Origin: Owenia fusiformis
Taxonomy: Eukaryota > Annelida > Polychaeta > Sabellida > Oweniidae
Assembly (NCBI GenBank): GCA_903813345.2
Contig: CAIIXF020000004.1
Span: 10,550,196 to 10,610,195, forward strand
Direction: 5' to 3'
DNA length: 60,000 nt
The notes beneath the pieces were generated by a model. The model did no database searches. It had not been told where the DNA came from and saw only the letters and a list, made by a program, of their open reading frames with translations. This document shows positions 46,869 through 58,200 of the stretch, piece after piece. Both the position numbers and the translations under genes were made by a program. How positions within the stretch are numbered: position 1 is the stretch's first letter; each line of letters opens with the position of its first letter.

Positions 46869-49436
46869 GCTAAGTTCACACCAACGGCGCTTTGATGGTG
46901 CTTTAAAGCAGATTTGCACGGCGCTTTAAAGAGCCCTCAAAGCGCCGTTGGTTTGAACTTAGCATTAGCTTAAAGCTACGTTCACACCAATGGCGCTTCA
47001 AAGCGGCTTGTAAAGCGGCAATAAAGCGTAACAAAGTTTGATTAAAGCGTCGGGGTCGCAATAGGTAGTAGAACAGCTCGGAGTTAAGCGGGATATTCGG
47101 CAAGAGCACTAAAAATGCAAACTGTTCAAGCTCCGTTCGCACCAACGGCGCTTTGATGGCGCTTTAAAGTGGCTTGTTAAAGTGTGCGCCTGACCCGGCT
47201 ACGTATAGCACAGAGTTTATACTGGCGGATTAGACTAGTTCATTTTTTGTATGTGTGTGAAAGCTTTCTCTTATTTGCGTTTTTTCGTTTAGTACGGTTC
47301 TGTTATAATTGCCGAGGTCATATAACCGGGATAAAACAATGATTATCGTTGACTGCCCACACACAAAACATACGTTGAGTGAACAGTGTTATTACAAACA
47401 ACAGGCTTTAGAATACAAAGCGTAGTGTGATAATAAGCTGTACACTACCACTGCTGCATGTACATATTACTAATTTACTAGGGCTCTCAAAGAGTGGATA
47501 GGGAGGTTGTGTTTGTCACTTTTAAATTTTACATTTCAAAATTGTCATTTTACATGTCATAATTTGTTGGTTTCATTCGTTTAGCCAATCAAAACATTGT
47601 AAAACAATAAATTGTCTGTTACGTACAATGAATTTTGTTCAGTTTTGATTAGTTGTCAGAATAAAGTTACGTTCATCTGAATACATGTATCAAAACAAAA
47701 ATCCTATTTTCACTTCAAAATACTTCAGTGAGATGAAGGCTCGGAATTGTCACATGCAATAACTTATTGTCGTATTCGTTATTTTATCTTCTCGATAGTA
47801 GCATTTAGTCGCACATTTGATGCCAGGTCACCTTGTCGCGTACCTCTTGGGGAACCCCACATTTATGTGTGTACTCATGGAAGTAAATTCCCCGGTGTAG
47901 CCGAGAGCCACAAACTTTTCAACAGGTTCGAAATGACCAATTTCTCTCATATATACTCTAAATATTTTATTATTTAGCACCTACAAAGTATTGCTAATAA
48001 CCATATGTAATTTCAATAAGGAAACTTATCTGGCTACATGTAAATTCAATATCAACACTAGCTGTTCTCTCAACACGTCCTGGCTTACCTTGTGGTGACA
48101 AACCCTGGATTTTCGCTATTTATAGTTTATCAACACCTGGACGCATGCGCATTTTATAGTTTATCGGGCACTTTAAGCGGCACCAAAGCGTAACAAAGCT
48201 TGATTAAAGCGTCTGGGTCGTAATAGGTCGTAAAAAAGCTCGGAGTAAAGCGGGATAATCGGCAAGAGCGCCAAAAAATTTTAAACTGTTTAAAAGTTTT
48301 GGGCCGAAGCGCCGAAGCGCCGAGAGCGTATCAAAGCTTAACAAACCGTAACAAAGCTCAACAAATCTTGACTCAAAGCTTAGGAAAGCTTACAGAGCTT
48401 GGTTCAAAGCGGGGACCCCATTCTATTGACGGTCTGTTACCACCTGACACGCTTCGTTGAGATGTCTCAAGATTTGCTACGATCTGGCATGAAGATCTGA
48501 CACGGGGTCAGACGCTATCATCAATATCTGCCACTCTTTGTTACACTTTCATGAAGGACTCTCAGGCTTTCCAACGAATTGAGACGCTTTAATCAAGGAT
48601 TAAAACGCTTTGCTAGGCTTTGTTACGCTTGACAAGTTTCCACACGCTATATCACGCCGTACGACAAACGTCATGTCTTCTTCAGATAGGTCATGCTCTG
48701 GTCCATCTGGAATTTCTGGATCTCGTTGTTCTGCCTTCGTGTTCTCGAGTTAAAGATGCAATGGTTTTATGGATCTACTGCATCTTTATATAGTCATTGG
48801 ATCAAAAGCGGCATGAAATCGGCGACCTCGACATTTTCCAATGCGTGACAGAGCTTAACAGAGCATTACAATGCACAACAGAGTTTTGCAATCGTATCAG
48901 AGCCTGATTTAAAGCGTCATAATCGCATCAAAGCGTAATAATGCTTATCAAAGCTTACCAAAGCGTGATTTCAAGCGTAACAAAGCCTGATCAAAGCGGG
49001 ATCAAAGCGTGAGGAACCATCAAAGCGGGATCAAAGCGTGAGGAACCTATAAGAGCTATGTTAAGTTTTCTTATGCTTTGTATCAAGCTTTTCTGAGCTT
49101 TGTTACGGTTTGTCAAGCTTTGATACGCCGTTGGTATGAAGAAAAATGACAAAAATGACAGCGCTTTGCTCGCCGATTTAAAGCGTGGCATTCGCCGTTG
49201 GTGTGAACGTAGCTTTAACAAAAAATGACAGGCGCTTTGCTCGCCAATTTAAAGCTACACTGTAAGTTCACGCCACCGGCGCTTTGATGGCATTCGCCGT
49301 TGGTGTGAAAACAGGTTTTCACGGATTATACAAAAAAGATTTCAAACGTAAAGCTAAGTTCACACCAACGGCGCTTTAATGTCCATTTGTACGCCGCATT
49401 AAAGCGCCATCAAAACGCCGTTGGTGTGAACTTAGC
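46869..49436. mobile_element. AAAGCG-rich element or cluster with TTA target duplication
   Basis: The left end GCTAAGTTCACACCAACGGC and right end GCCGTTGGTGTGAACTTAGC are perfect inverted repeats, flanked by TTA at 46866-46868 and 49437-49439, as in PIF/Harbinger-type elements. Short complete hairpins of the same family sit at both extremities (46869-46963 and 49352-49436), so this may be a cluster rather than one element. The flanks of the interior (46975-47180 and 48160-49300) are packed with AAAGCGTAACAAAGCTTGAT-type phrases; 47200-48100 is AT-rich with none. No transposase is recognised. Confidence 0.7.
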
Positions 49437-49551
49437 TTAACAAGTAATTCAACGGGAACGTTAGAGTAGACAACCTATTGGATTGTGACAAGCTAAATAA
49501 CTAAACAAAACACCCTCACATTTTAGTAAAACACCACATGTGTGTATTTAC

Positions 49552-49557
49552 TTTATT
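49552..49557 (-). terminator. Polyadenylation signal of the VWA gene
   Basis: AATAAA on the minus strand (TTTATT on +), about 100 bp after the stop codon and followed by AT-rich sequence. This is the right place for the end of this gene. Confidence 0.75.
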
Positions 49558-49653
49558 GCAATTCAGTACAGTATAATATAATTCTCTCATAACGTCTGTA
49601 GTAACTGGCCTCTTTATTTCCGTGTGGCCATTTTCTTTAGAATCAGTCACTGG

Positions 49654-49675
49654 TTACTTCTGTTGATCCGCAAAC
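49654..49675 (-). CDS. VWA gene last exon (coding part)
   Basis: Acceptor TCTCTTCAG. One base completes a Val codon, then FADQQK and TAA. The 3' UTR follows to the AATAAA at 49557. Confidence 0.75.
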
Positions 49676-52600
49676 CTGAAGAGAATGAAAAAAACCTTGA
49701 ATGTGCTACATTTAAGCCTGAGTCGCATTTGTTCAGATTCATACGCCGTCGCCAGGTCGATTGAGTATTTTGTTCAGAAAAACGAGTAAAGTGGTCACAC
49801 AAAGTCATGAAAGATTTAAATCCCTCTAATGATATCTACAACGTGCTTACAAGTGCAAAAGAATCTCCAAATGAAAAATACTACATTTATAGTAAAATGA
49901 ATGTCTTCGTGATGCCTTGGTCACATTTGCTCCGATTTTCACTACGGCGCCCGGCCGATTGAGTATTTTGTTCAAAATTGAATACAATATTGAACAAAAC
50001 ACTCAATCGGCCGGGCGCCGGCCGATGGATCGGAGCAAATGTGACCAAGGCATTACAAGTGAGCCAAGTCTTCATTTCATTGATATAAAGCAGACAGTGT
50101 CTTCGGTTCCTTAGCGAAGAAATTGATTAGTAAATATCCAAAAGTATGTCTAAAAGGCAACAATACATTTCGAAACCGGAACCTACGCTCTATACATGCG
50201 TGGTAATGTTTAGTTGAAAGGAGGATAAATTTGATAAAATCGGGAAAACAAAAATATCGCACGAAATGTTGCTTCCAAAGGTTCGACTCTGTTGAAACGA
50301 AGACATAATTTCTTCTTTTCCAGTTGTTCCTCAGAGCTCAGATCCTTTGTAGTTGTATTCTGTAGAGTATTTTTCCTTAGTTTGTCTACTCTGTATTTGA
50401 AATGGTCGATGTCACGGGCGTTAAGTGCACATATTCAACTTTGGGTACTAGATTCACATACGCAATATGCATGATTCAAAACTGGATCTCAGAGAAGCAT
50501 ACTTACACTTCGTGGGTCTCGCAAATTCTATCTCTAATTTGTTTTAACAGTGAAACTGGTGATCCAAGTTGCATTTTTGCACCGAAGTTTTCTACTTGAA
50601 TGACATCTCTGGCAAAGTCCTTAACCAAACTTCTGTAAAATTTGTTGTCCTCATCTGAAAAAGCGTTGGGATTTAAAATAATGAAACACAAGTGGACAGA
50701 GACGGACACTACATAAACCGTATTGTTAGACTTTTGTACTTTCCTTTCCGGACGTCATCTCAAAATGGGTCAAAATACCTTCGGCAAATGAGAAAGACTT
50801 TGCGCATATTCTTGGCTGTCTGTATGCTAAATTTAAAAGAAAGATATAATGGGGGAGGAGGGTGCCAATTACCAATAAATATAGAACAAATATGAGAAAG
50901 AAGAAGAGCTTTAAAATGCTTTTTATTGAAGCTTCTAGCTCAATTTTGAAGGAAATTGCATCAATTTTTGTAAAATTCAAAATAAATCTTATTTTTTTGG
51001 CTTGTTTATGCCAAAATCGCAAAACCGAATGAAAACTGAAAACCGAATCTTTTTTGGCGATCGCACCCCCTGGCCCAAAGCTGGCTACGCCCCGGTATGA
51101 TGAGTAGCATAATGCTATTAATCTGAATTTGAATCTGAATTCTGAACTATTTGTTCGTAAACATGTACATCTTAATCATATGATACTGAAACACATTTGT
51201 GATAAAACATGGCATGAGAATTCCGCCTACAACGTGTGAAATAAGAAAAATCGTACTTTCGAGGTTCCGGGTTGATTCTAAGGTTCTGGGCTGTTTGCTT
51301 TAGAAAGCCTAACTTTTGATGAATAGTCTACATATTTGACCTTGATCACTCCCATATAGTAGCTTCATTTTTTGTAAATATAAACCATGAATTCAAAAAT
51401 TAGCAAAGGCGATCTGGTTACCATAGCAACACAACAACAGGGTATGTAGAGCTGGATAAGATTAAAATTAAGACTAAGCTCCTTATTTTGAAGTTAAAAT
51501 CATCCTTTTGATACTCCTGACTCATCAAAATGGCAAACAATGGTCACACGATCATGCAAGCGGTATAGCATGTTGTGATCACACAGTTGCCAACTTACTA
51601 TAGCATGTAAGCCACCCCATCATTCATATAGTATTGGTCTAATTGAAAAAAATAATTTTATTGACAAGCATGACTTACATCTCTGAAATCAATATGGTAC
51701 CCTTTTAATGTCAATTTTTCCAGCTCTACAATATGTCGCACTGTTGTTCCATATACCATGTTGTCATATTACTATGGTAAAAGACATCCATGTTCTTGTC
51801 AATTTTACTGCTTATTTTTGCACACAATGAAACTACTTTATATGGGGTGGTTGAGGCAAAATATAAACATTATTCATAAAGTATTATGATTTTTAGAGCA
51901 AACGGTGCAGAACCTTATTTTTTATTAATCAATTATCTTTATTTTATCATATAATAATTAATTATGGGCAGCTTTACATCCTTCGGCGTGGCATAGAATC
52001 TAAGTAATAAAAAGTCTGAAAAATGTCCCACCAAGCTGTTTTTTGATACTGCTTACTCAATGAGATTTTAAGAATGAATTCAAGGCATTAACATGAAAAA
52101 ATGTCACCACCTAGTTACTCACAATATTATTAGTTCCAACTTAAGTCAGATTTGAATTTCTGAGAGCTCTGTGGATGATTTTGAAAAATGGTCAATTTGA
52201 AACAAGTTTCTTGACCCTGAGAATGTCATTGAAGGTGAAATCTCAAATCTAAAGTCAGATTTGAACTTCTGAGAACTTGAAGATGATTTTGAAAAAAATT
52301 GATCAATTTGAAGCAAGGTGAAAAAAGACCTTTTGACCTTGAGAAGTTCATTGAAGGTCAAATCTTTTTTGACCTTGAAAATGTCAATGAAGGTCAAATC
52401 TATATTCAGATTTGAACTTTTGAAAATTTGTAGATGATTTTGAAAAATGGTCAATTTGAAGAAAGTTTAAAAAACTTTTTAACCTTTTTGACCTTGAAAA
52501 GGTCATCGAAGGTCAAATCTTAATTCTAGTGTCCGATTTGAATTTTTGAAAACTTGTAGATGATTTTGAAAAGAATTGAAGTCAGTCTAAACAGTATTTG

Positions 52601-55204
52601 TCAACTTATTGGAAGTTGTAAGAAATAGTTACAGACGCCGATCGCCAACCACCAACCGCCAAAAATGAAGACCATAACAATATGTCACCACTTTTTGGTG
52701 GTGACATAATAAAATGAATGTAGTTCATAATTGCCCTGCCTTGTTATTGAAGTTTATATAAGACACCATTGCACTTACCATTGCTTTCTTTTGATGGCTT
52801 TTTGGGTTGTGTTAATGCCAGAATAATGAAATCTGACCCTTTTTCCTTTATGTCGTTCGCAACATTTTTCGCCCTCTATAAGAAAATATATGGATGCATA
52901 ATATGTCTAGCACTTAACCCTTACAGTGGGGGTGAACCAATCGTTGGTACGAATGATACGATGTTCTTAAGTCATTTCTCAGGCTTGCCTCGCTCGCGAA
53001 GAGCCATAATAAACAAATGTATAATATTTTAGGGGAACCAGTCATTTACCCCAAATGGCTCTTTTTGATGATGAATTGGCTAAGCTATTCAATTATTTGC
53101 AAATTGCTCATGCATAATTCTAGTCAGTTGTACACTTGTACAGAAGTAACTAAAATATTAATTCCACATATACAAATAATGGTTCAATCAAGCTAACAGA
53201 CTCCTTCATGTTGAAGTACTAAACTGGCTCCATGCTAACTTATCTTATTCAACAGCGTATTGCTTATTTTTGTGTTGAAAAAGTTGTTATGCTAAATAAA
53301 TTGATTATCGATTTAACGTTTCAAACTGTCGATCGACGTGCACGGTTCACGGTACAAGCCATGGCTTTATATTTGTTTCATCTTTTAAATCGTGCTGTGT
53401 TTAAGAGATAAATTCACTAACTTTGTAGTTGAAACCCTTAAATTGTTATTAAACGTGTTGAGTAAAAGCTAAGAAGAGATTTGTACCGCATGATTTAAAC
53501 ATTTAAGGACTTACTTCAATTGCATCTAATTTTGTTAAACAATCGGCAGCTCTCGCAGCACATAAATCAGGTGGATTTTTCCAGTCTTTGCAACATTTAC
53601 TTTCACAACAGGGTACAATGGCGCCGTCCGTAGCTAAGAAAACCAATGTTGGAATTTCTGGTCTCCATCCATTTTCCACTTTTAATGTACTAAAAACACA
53701 ATGACGATTTAGAGTTTTCTTTAATAGGCCTACATAACTTGTTGTACAATTTGTTATTAAGAAGCAAAATATGTTTCTTCAGATGTAATTAATCTTCTCA
53801 TTTTATATTTAGCTCAAACCCAACAGCCCTGTTAAGTATCGATATAGTATCGATTTACAGTAACCAAGTCGGTGTCGGGTAATTTGCAACAACCCTAACA
53901 CAAGGTTTTCAATAACTATAACATTCAAAACTTGAATGTTTATTGAAATAATTAATTCTTCATGTGATGGGGTGTGGATCATGCAACAAGTTTAGAAAGT
54001 TAAAAATGACCCTTGTTCTAGTTAAAGTTAAAACATTTAAAATATAAAATTACATTTTCTAGTCATAGAAAATTTTTCTTAGAAAGAATTTTCTAATCAT
54101 AATACAGAACATTTTTTGTAACAATACAAAAAATGTTGTTTCTAGTCAATACAGATTAATTGTTTGTTCATCTTGCCCTGTGTTTAGTTTTCATTTTCAT
54201 TTGAGTTACATATCTCACACAGACACCATAGGGCATATACGTGTGGTAGATAGGATAATGTAACCTGATATCCTAAGGTAGAAACAGCTCCCCGTATTAA
54301 TCTGACAGGAGCTGGTATATCTTTATCCTGGCTAGAACCATAGACAGTTCAAGCCAGCACAGGCCTTTTATCGAGTTAGTATATCACTCTAGTAATCAAC
54401 TTCTATGGTGTACTAGTTAGCATGAGCTGGCTCCTGTCGCCGCAAGCTGGGATTGAACCCAGGCTTCACCCAGTCATTTCTCTCATGAATATGCTTAATA
54501 CATGTAGATTGTAATTCATTCATGAAATAAATGTGTCTACATTGCATTAATGGTTTTAGAGTAGGTCGGAATATTTCCCAGCCTAGGTATTATTTCCTAA
54601 GTAAAATAAATTGACCTAATTCGTAATTTCACACTATAAATAAATAAAAATTATAGAATGTTTTGTGGTGCAATACGGCATATATTGTGATCTCAATAAT
54701 CTGTATTGTCAATACAGAATTTCTCTAGCTCAATAAATGCCGTATTGTACATCAAATCATTCAAAAACACTATAGTGTAGAGTGTAACATGTATATTTGC
54801 GATAGGCTTAAAACTAACTAAAACTAAAACCTTACTGCTAAAATGACCGGGAGTCATATTCATCTTTTTTCAAAATTTTGATTGGGCCCTTTGGCTTTAA
54901 CAATCCAAAAGGAAGAATTGACAGAAGGGAAAATTCAGCTTGGGAACGAAACTCATGTCATTTGTATAAAAAGCATTGACTTTGAAAATACAAAATAATG
55001 TGGTTAAAAATAGCGAAAACTTATCGTACTCTTCATACACTTTCGCCAATGCTTTATCTGTCCTTGTTCCAGCCCCAGTCCAGTCCTGTGCCTTATTAAT
55101 GATAGCATCTTTTGTCTTCTCGAGACTTATAGTGTCTTTAAATTGTTGTATCACACGGACTTCTTCATCAAATGTCAAAATAGCTACGCGTGTAGCATCA
55201 ATGT
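49654..55204 (-). CDS. VWA-domain protein, 3' part of a spliced gene
   Basis: Five minus-strand exons (55204-55021, 53689-53515, 52875-52779, 50654-50507, 49675-49654) join with matching phases into about 208 codons. They form most of a von Willebrand factor A domain and then a stop. Visible MIDAS elements are GAGTRTDKAL (metal-binding Thr loop) and FLATDG (metal-binding Asp). The first MIDAS motif, DxSxS, and the first strand must lie in upstream exons, probably beyond the window end. A Cys-rich insert (CCESKCC) follows the second motif. VWA domains usually mediate adhesion in secreted or matrix proteins, with the domain here at the C-terminus. The parent family is not identified. Confidence 0.88.
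49912..50053. mobile_element. Hairpin MITE with GGTCACATTTGCTCCGAT arms, copy 2
   Basis: Almost perfect palindrome of about 142 bp: CCTTGGTCACATTTGCTCCG, GCGCCCGGCCGATTGAGT and TTTTGTTCAAAATTG against their complements. It lies in an intron of the VWA gene. A partial relative sits at 49733-49785. Confidence 0.9.
50507..50654 (-). CDS. VWA exon: last strand and C-terminal helix
   Basis: Acceptor TTTTTCAG, donor GTAAGT. DEDNKFYRSLVKDFARDVIQ, VENFGAKMQL and LLKQIRDRICETHE match the end of a VWA fold: a residue counterpart of ..ELR.IA......VF.V..F..L..I...I.C, with a terminal Cys. Confidence 0.9.
50655..52102 (-). other. VWA gene intron without recognised element
   Basis: AT-rich. GCACCCCCTGGCCCAAAGCT and GGCTACGCCCC near 51060-51090 are a fragment of the CCCGTAGCCAGC element family. 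Nothing else stands out. Confidence 0.6.
52103..52707. mobile_element. TGTCACCACC element with TTGACCTTGAAAAGGTCA repeats
   Basis: It starts TGTCACCACC and ends GGTGGTGACATA, an inverted pair like the TCCCCACC element at 11932. About four units of roughly 115 bp contain TTTGACCTTGAAAAGGTCAT, GAAGGTCAAATCT, AGATTTGAACTTTTGA and GATGATTTTGAAAAATGGTC. The right end has a hairpin, TGTCACCACTTTTTGGTGGT. Confidence 0.7.
52779..52875 (-). CDS. VWA exon: helix and strand after the MIDAS Asp
   Basis: Acceptor TTATAG, donor GTAAGT; starts phase 0, ends after one base. RAKNVANDIKEKGSDFIILA is the typical A..A..LK..G..I..... segment of VWA domains, followed by LTQPKKPSKESN. Confidence 0.9.
52876..53514 (-). 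other. VWA gene intron without recognised element
   Basis: AT-rich unique sequence between two VWA exons. Confidence 0.75.
53515..53689 (-). CDS. VWA exon: FLATDG strand and Cys-rich insert
   Basis: Acceptor TTTTTAG, donor GTAAGT. After one base completing Asn it encodes TLKVENGWRPEIPTLVFLAT, DGAIVPCCESKCCKDW and CAARAADCLTKLDAIE. FLATDG carries the metal-binding Asp. Six cysteines in about 25 residues are unusual for a plain VWA domain. Confidence 0.9.
53690..55020 (-). other. VWA gene intron, with a possible dispersed retroposon
   Basis: Around 54230-54480 is a segment with CTGGGATTGAACCCAGGCTT. On the minus strand this reads like the GGTTCAATCCC B-box of tRNA-derived SINEs; no convincing A-box was found. 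Self-complementary GAACATTTTTTGTA phrases occur near 54108-54135. The rest is AT-rich. Confidence 0.4.
55021..55204 (-). CDS. VWA exon: strand and MIDAS Thr loop
   Basis: Acceptor TGTACAG; it begins with two bases completing a codon, ends two bases into Asn at donor GTTTTC. DIDATRVAILTFDEEVRVIQ and DWTGAGTRTDKALAKVYEEY match VWA (..ATRVG...F...V...F; GGT.T..AL). The donor is weak but its phase fits the next exon. Confidence 0.9.
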
Positions 55205-55920
55205 CTGTACATAAATAGAAAGCAAAAGTGTGATTAAATTCGAAAAATATACTTACTCCCCATCTTTATTCATGGAAAAAGTATACGTATGTAGTTAATT
55301 CCTGATCGAACGTATTTTCCCAACTATTATATAATAAAATTAATATTTCTGTAACCTTATTACCTTTTCAGGCAGGTATTCATTTTTCAGAAATAGTATG
55401 TCAAATCGAGGTCAACATGACCTAGTTTTTTAGCTTTTGAAAAAGAAATTTTCTTTCGAAATAAAATATGTTGGTGCCACGCTCTCTCAACGAATAATCT
55501 ACTATTTTTCAAATAAAACAAGGATCAATGTAAAAGCTTTTCTACAACTGAACTTACATACTTTCAAAGATAGCAGATGTAGCGATATTCCATTGAAATC
55601 AATGGAATGCGTCATTGAATATTCAACATCATTATATCACTATCTAGCTAGCGACAGTATGATTGGTCAAAACCGGGTCACATGTCGTGGGATATCTGGC
55701 GATATTCAATGGCAATGCTAATCAGATAAGACAACCGTGAGGTATCCAGCGATATCCCACGCTCCCGGGAATATTCAAAGAATTTGTTTTCGTTCAGTGT
55801 AAATAATTTAGTTTAGTGTAAGTCAAAATGGCAGACGAACCGAGTAGATTCGTAAAAAAATCTGAAGACTTAATGACTTAATAATATTAGGGATGTTTAG
55901 CTAGACAGTGATAAAATAAA
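55205..55920 (-). other. Upstream intron of the VWA gene without recognised exon
   Basis: No minus-strand segment encoding the DxSxS strand of the VWA domain was found. Loosely repeated GCGATATTC / GATATCCCACG phrases occur at 55580-55770. Confidence 0.5.
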
Positions 55921-55922
55921 AC

Positions 55923-56054
55923 AAATATTTCACTCTATTTTCGCTGAATACCTGTAGCACTTTCACAAGGTGATATTCCACTTGCCCTCCGGGCTTCGTG
56001 GAATATCACTTGTGAAAGATGTACAGGTATTCACCTCAATAGAGTGAAATATTT
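55923..56054. mobile_element. Hairpin MITE with AAATATTTCACTCTATT arms
   Basis: The arms AAATATTTCACTCTATTTT, GAATACCTGTA, TTTCACAAGGTGATATTCCA pair with TGGAATATCACTTGTGAAA, TACAGGTATTC and AATAGAGTGAAATATTT. The loop is CTTGCCCTCCGGGCTTCG. No coding content. Confidence 0.85.
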
Positions 56055-56162
56055 CTTCAATATCACGTGATAACTTGTTTTCGTCTTTAACATTCATTTT
56101 TCAAGATGTACTTCGAATAAAAATCAGTGATATAGTTGAGAAAGAGTCGAAGGCAAATATAC

Positions 56163-56323
56163 AAAGCCGGCTTTCAAAGCCGGCTTTTAAAGCCGGCTTC
56201 TACAGTACATCAGAAGCCGGCTTCTGGCGTCACCAAGAAGCCGGCTTTTAAAAACCGGCTTCGAATGACTTACAGAAGCCGGCTTCTGCTGTTACCAAGA
56301 AGCCAGTTTTAAAAGCCAGATTC
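56163..56323. repeat. Array of the 10-bp palindrome AAGCCGGCTT
   Basis: About seven full or near-full AAGCCGGCTT palindromes and decayed forms (AAACCGGCTT, AGCCAGTTTT) lie in 160 bp, alternately spaced by short TTTAAA, TCACCAAG or TTACAG linkers. The segment is GC-rich against an AT-rich background and directly precedes the satellite array. Confidence 0.9.
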
Positions 56324-56334
56324 TCTCTCTCAAT

Positions 56335-58200
56335 CATTTTGTTGTGCATTATACATCTTATTCTCGTATAATTAGCATGGAAATGAGAAAAAAATTGTAA
56401 CATATTGCAAGATTTTTTGCAAAAAGTAATTTCAAACCAAAACTATTGGGGAAATTTAATTCTAAGTAAAAATATCGATGAATTAAATCATGTTCGTTAA
56501 ATAAGAGTAGATTATGCATTGCATTTCTGTTTGATAAAAACGCATCGCTCATTTTACAAAACTGGCTCCAACTTGGAGCCAGTTTGCAAATCAGCTCGCT
56601 TCATCTTACACAAGCTATGTAGGGGCAATCTAGCAACTGGGAATCACGGGATACTGTTTCATGATAATTGTTATGTGCATTATGCATCTTATTCTCGTAT
56701 AATTTGCATGAAAATGAGAAAAAACTGAAAAATACGTAAAATTATTACATATTTCAAGATTTTTGGGAAAAAGTCATTTCAAGCCAAAACTATGAGAGAA
56801 AACTTATTTCTTAGTAAAAATATCGATGAATTAGATCACGTTCACTATATCAGAACAGATTATGCATTGCATTTCCGTTAAATAAAAACGCACCGCTCAT
56901 TCTTCAAAACTGGCTCCAACTTGGAGCCAGTTTACAAATCAGCTCGCTGCATCTTACACAAGCTATGTAGGGGCAATCTAGCAACTGGGAATCACGAGAT
57001 ACTGTCTAACAATTATTTTTATGTGAATTATGCATCTTATTCTTGTATAATTGGCCTGAAAATGAGAAAAAACTGAAAAATACGTTAAATTGTAACTTAT
57101 TTCAAGATTTTTTGCAAAAAGTCATTTCAAGTCAAAACTATATGAGAAAATTGAAGTCTGAGTAAAAAAATCGATGAATTAGATCACGTTTTCTAAATCA
57201 GAACAGATTATGCATTGCATTTCCGTTTAATAAAAACGCACCGCTCATTTTTCAAAACTGGCTCCAACTTGGAGCCAGTTTACAAATCAGCTCGCTCCAT
57301 CTTACACAAGCTATGTAGGGACAATCTAACAACTTGGAATCACGGGATACTGTCTCACGATCATTTCTATGTGCATTATGCATCTTATTCTCGTATAATT
57401 TGCATGAAAATGAGAAAAAACTGAAAAATACGTAAAATTGTAACTTATTTCAAGATTTTTTGCAAAAATTCATTTCAAGCCAAAACTAAGAGAGAAAATT
57501 TATTTCTAAGTAAAAATATCGATGAATTAGATCACGTTCACTAAATCAGAACAGATTATGCATTGCATTTCCGTTAAATAAAAACGCACCGCTCATTTTT
57601 CAAAACTGGCTCCAACTTGGAGCCAGTTTACAAATCAGCTCGCTCCATCTTACACAAGCTATGTAGGGGCAATCTAGCAACTGGGAATCACGGGATACTG
57701 TCTAACGATTATTTTTAAGTGAATTATGCATCTTATTCTCGTATAATTGGCCTGAAAATGATAAAAAAAACTGAAAAATACGTTAAATTGTAACTTATTT
57801 CAAGATTTTTTGCAAAAAGTCATTTCAAGCCAAAACTGTGAGAGAAAATTCATTTCTAAGTAAAAATATCGATGAATTAGATCAAGTTCACTAAATCAGA
57901 ATAGATTATGCATTGCATTTCCGTTTAATAAAAACGCACCGCTCATTTTTCAAAACTGGCTCCAACTTGGAGCCAGTTTACAAATCAGCTCGCTCCATCT
58001 TACACAAGCTATGTAGGGACAATCTAGCAACTGGGAATCACGAAATACTGTCTCACGATCATTTCTATGTGCATTATGCATCATATTCTCGTATAATTTG
58101 CATGAAAATTAGAAAAAAATGAAAAATACGTAAAACCGTAACTTATTTCAAGATTTTTTGCAAAAAGTCATTTCAAGCCAAAACTATGAGAGAAAATTTA
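56335..58200 (+). repeat. 348-bp satellite array, forward part
   Basis: About five tandem units with a period of 348-350 bp, plus a partial first copy. Each has TTATGCATTGCATTTCCGTT, AAAACGCACCGCTCATT, a 27-bp palindrome (AAACTGGCTCCAA, C, TTGGAGCCAGTTT), CAAATCAGCTCGCTCCATCT and CATCTTATTCTCGTATAAT. An open frame of 69 codons recurs but begins TTG, not ATG, and is not likely to be coding. Confidence 0.95.

Noticed and set aside
54425-54480. GGTTCAATCCC on the minus strand as a tRNA gene or tRNA-derived SINE
   Set aside because: It looks like a B-box, but no A-box, acceptor stem or cloverleaf could be drawn. Mentioned only as a possible retroposon.
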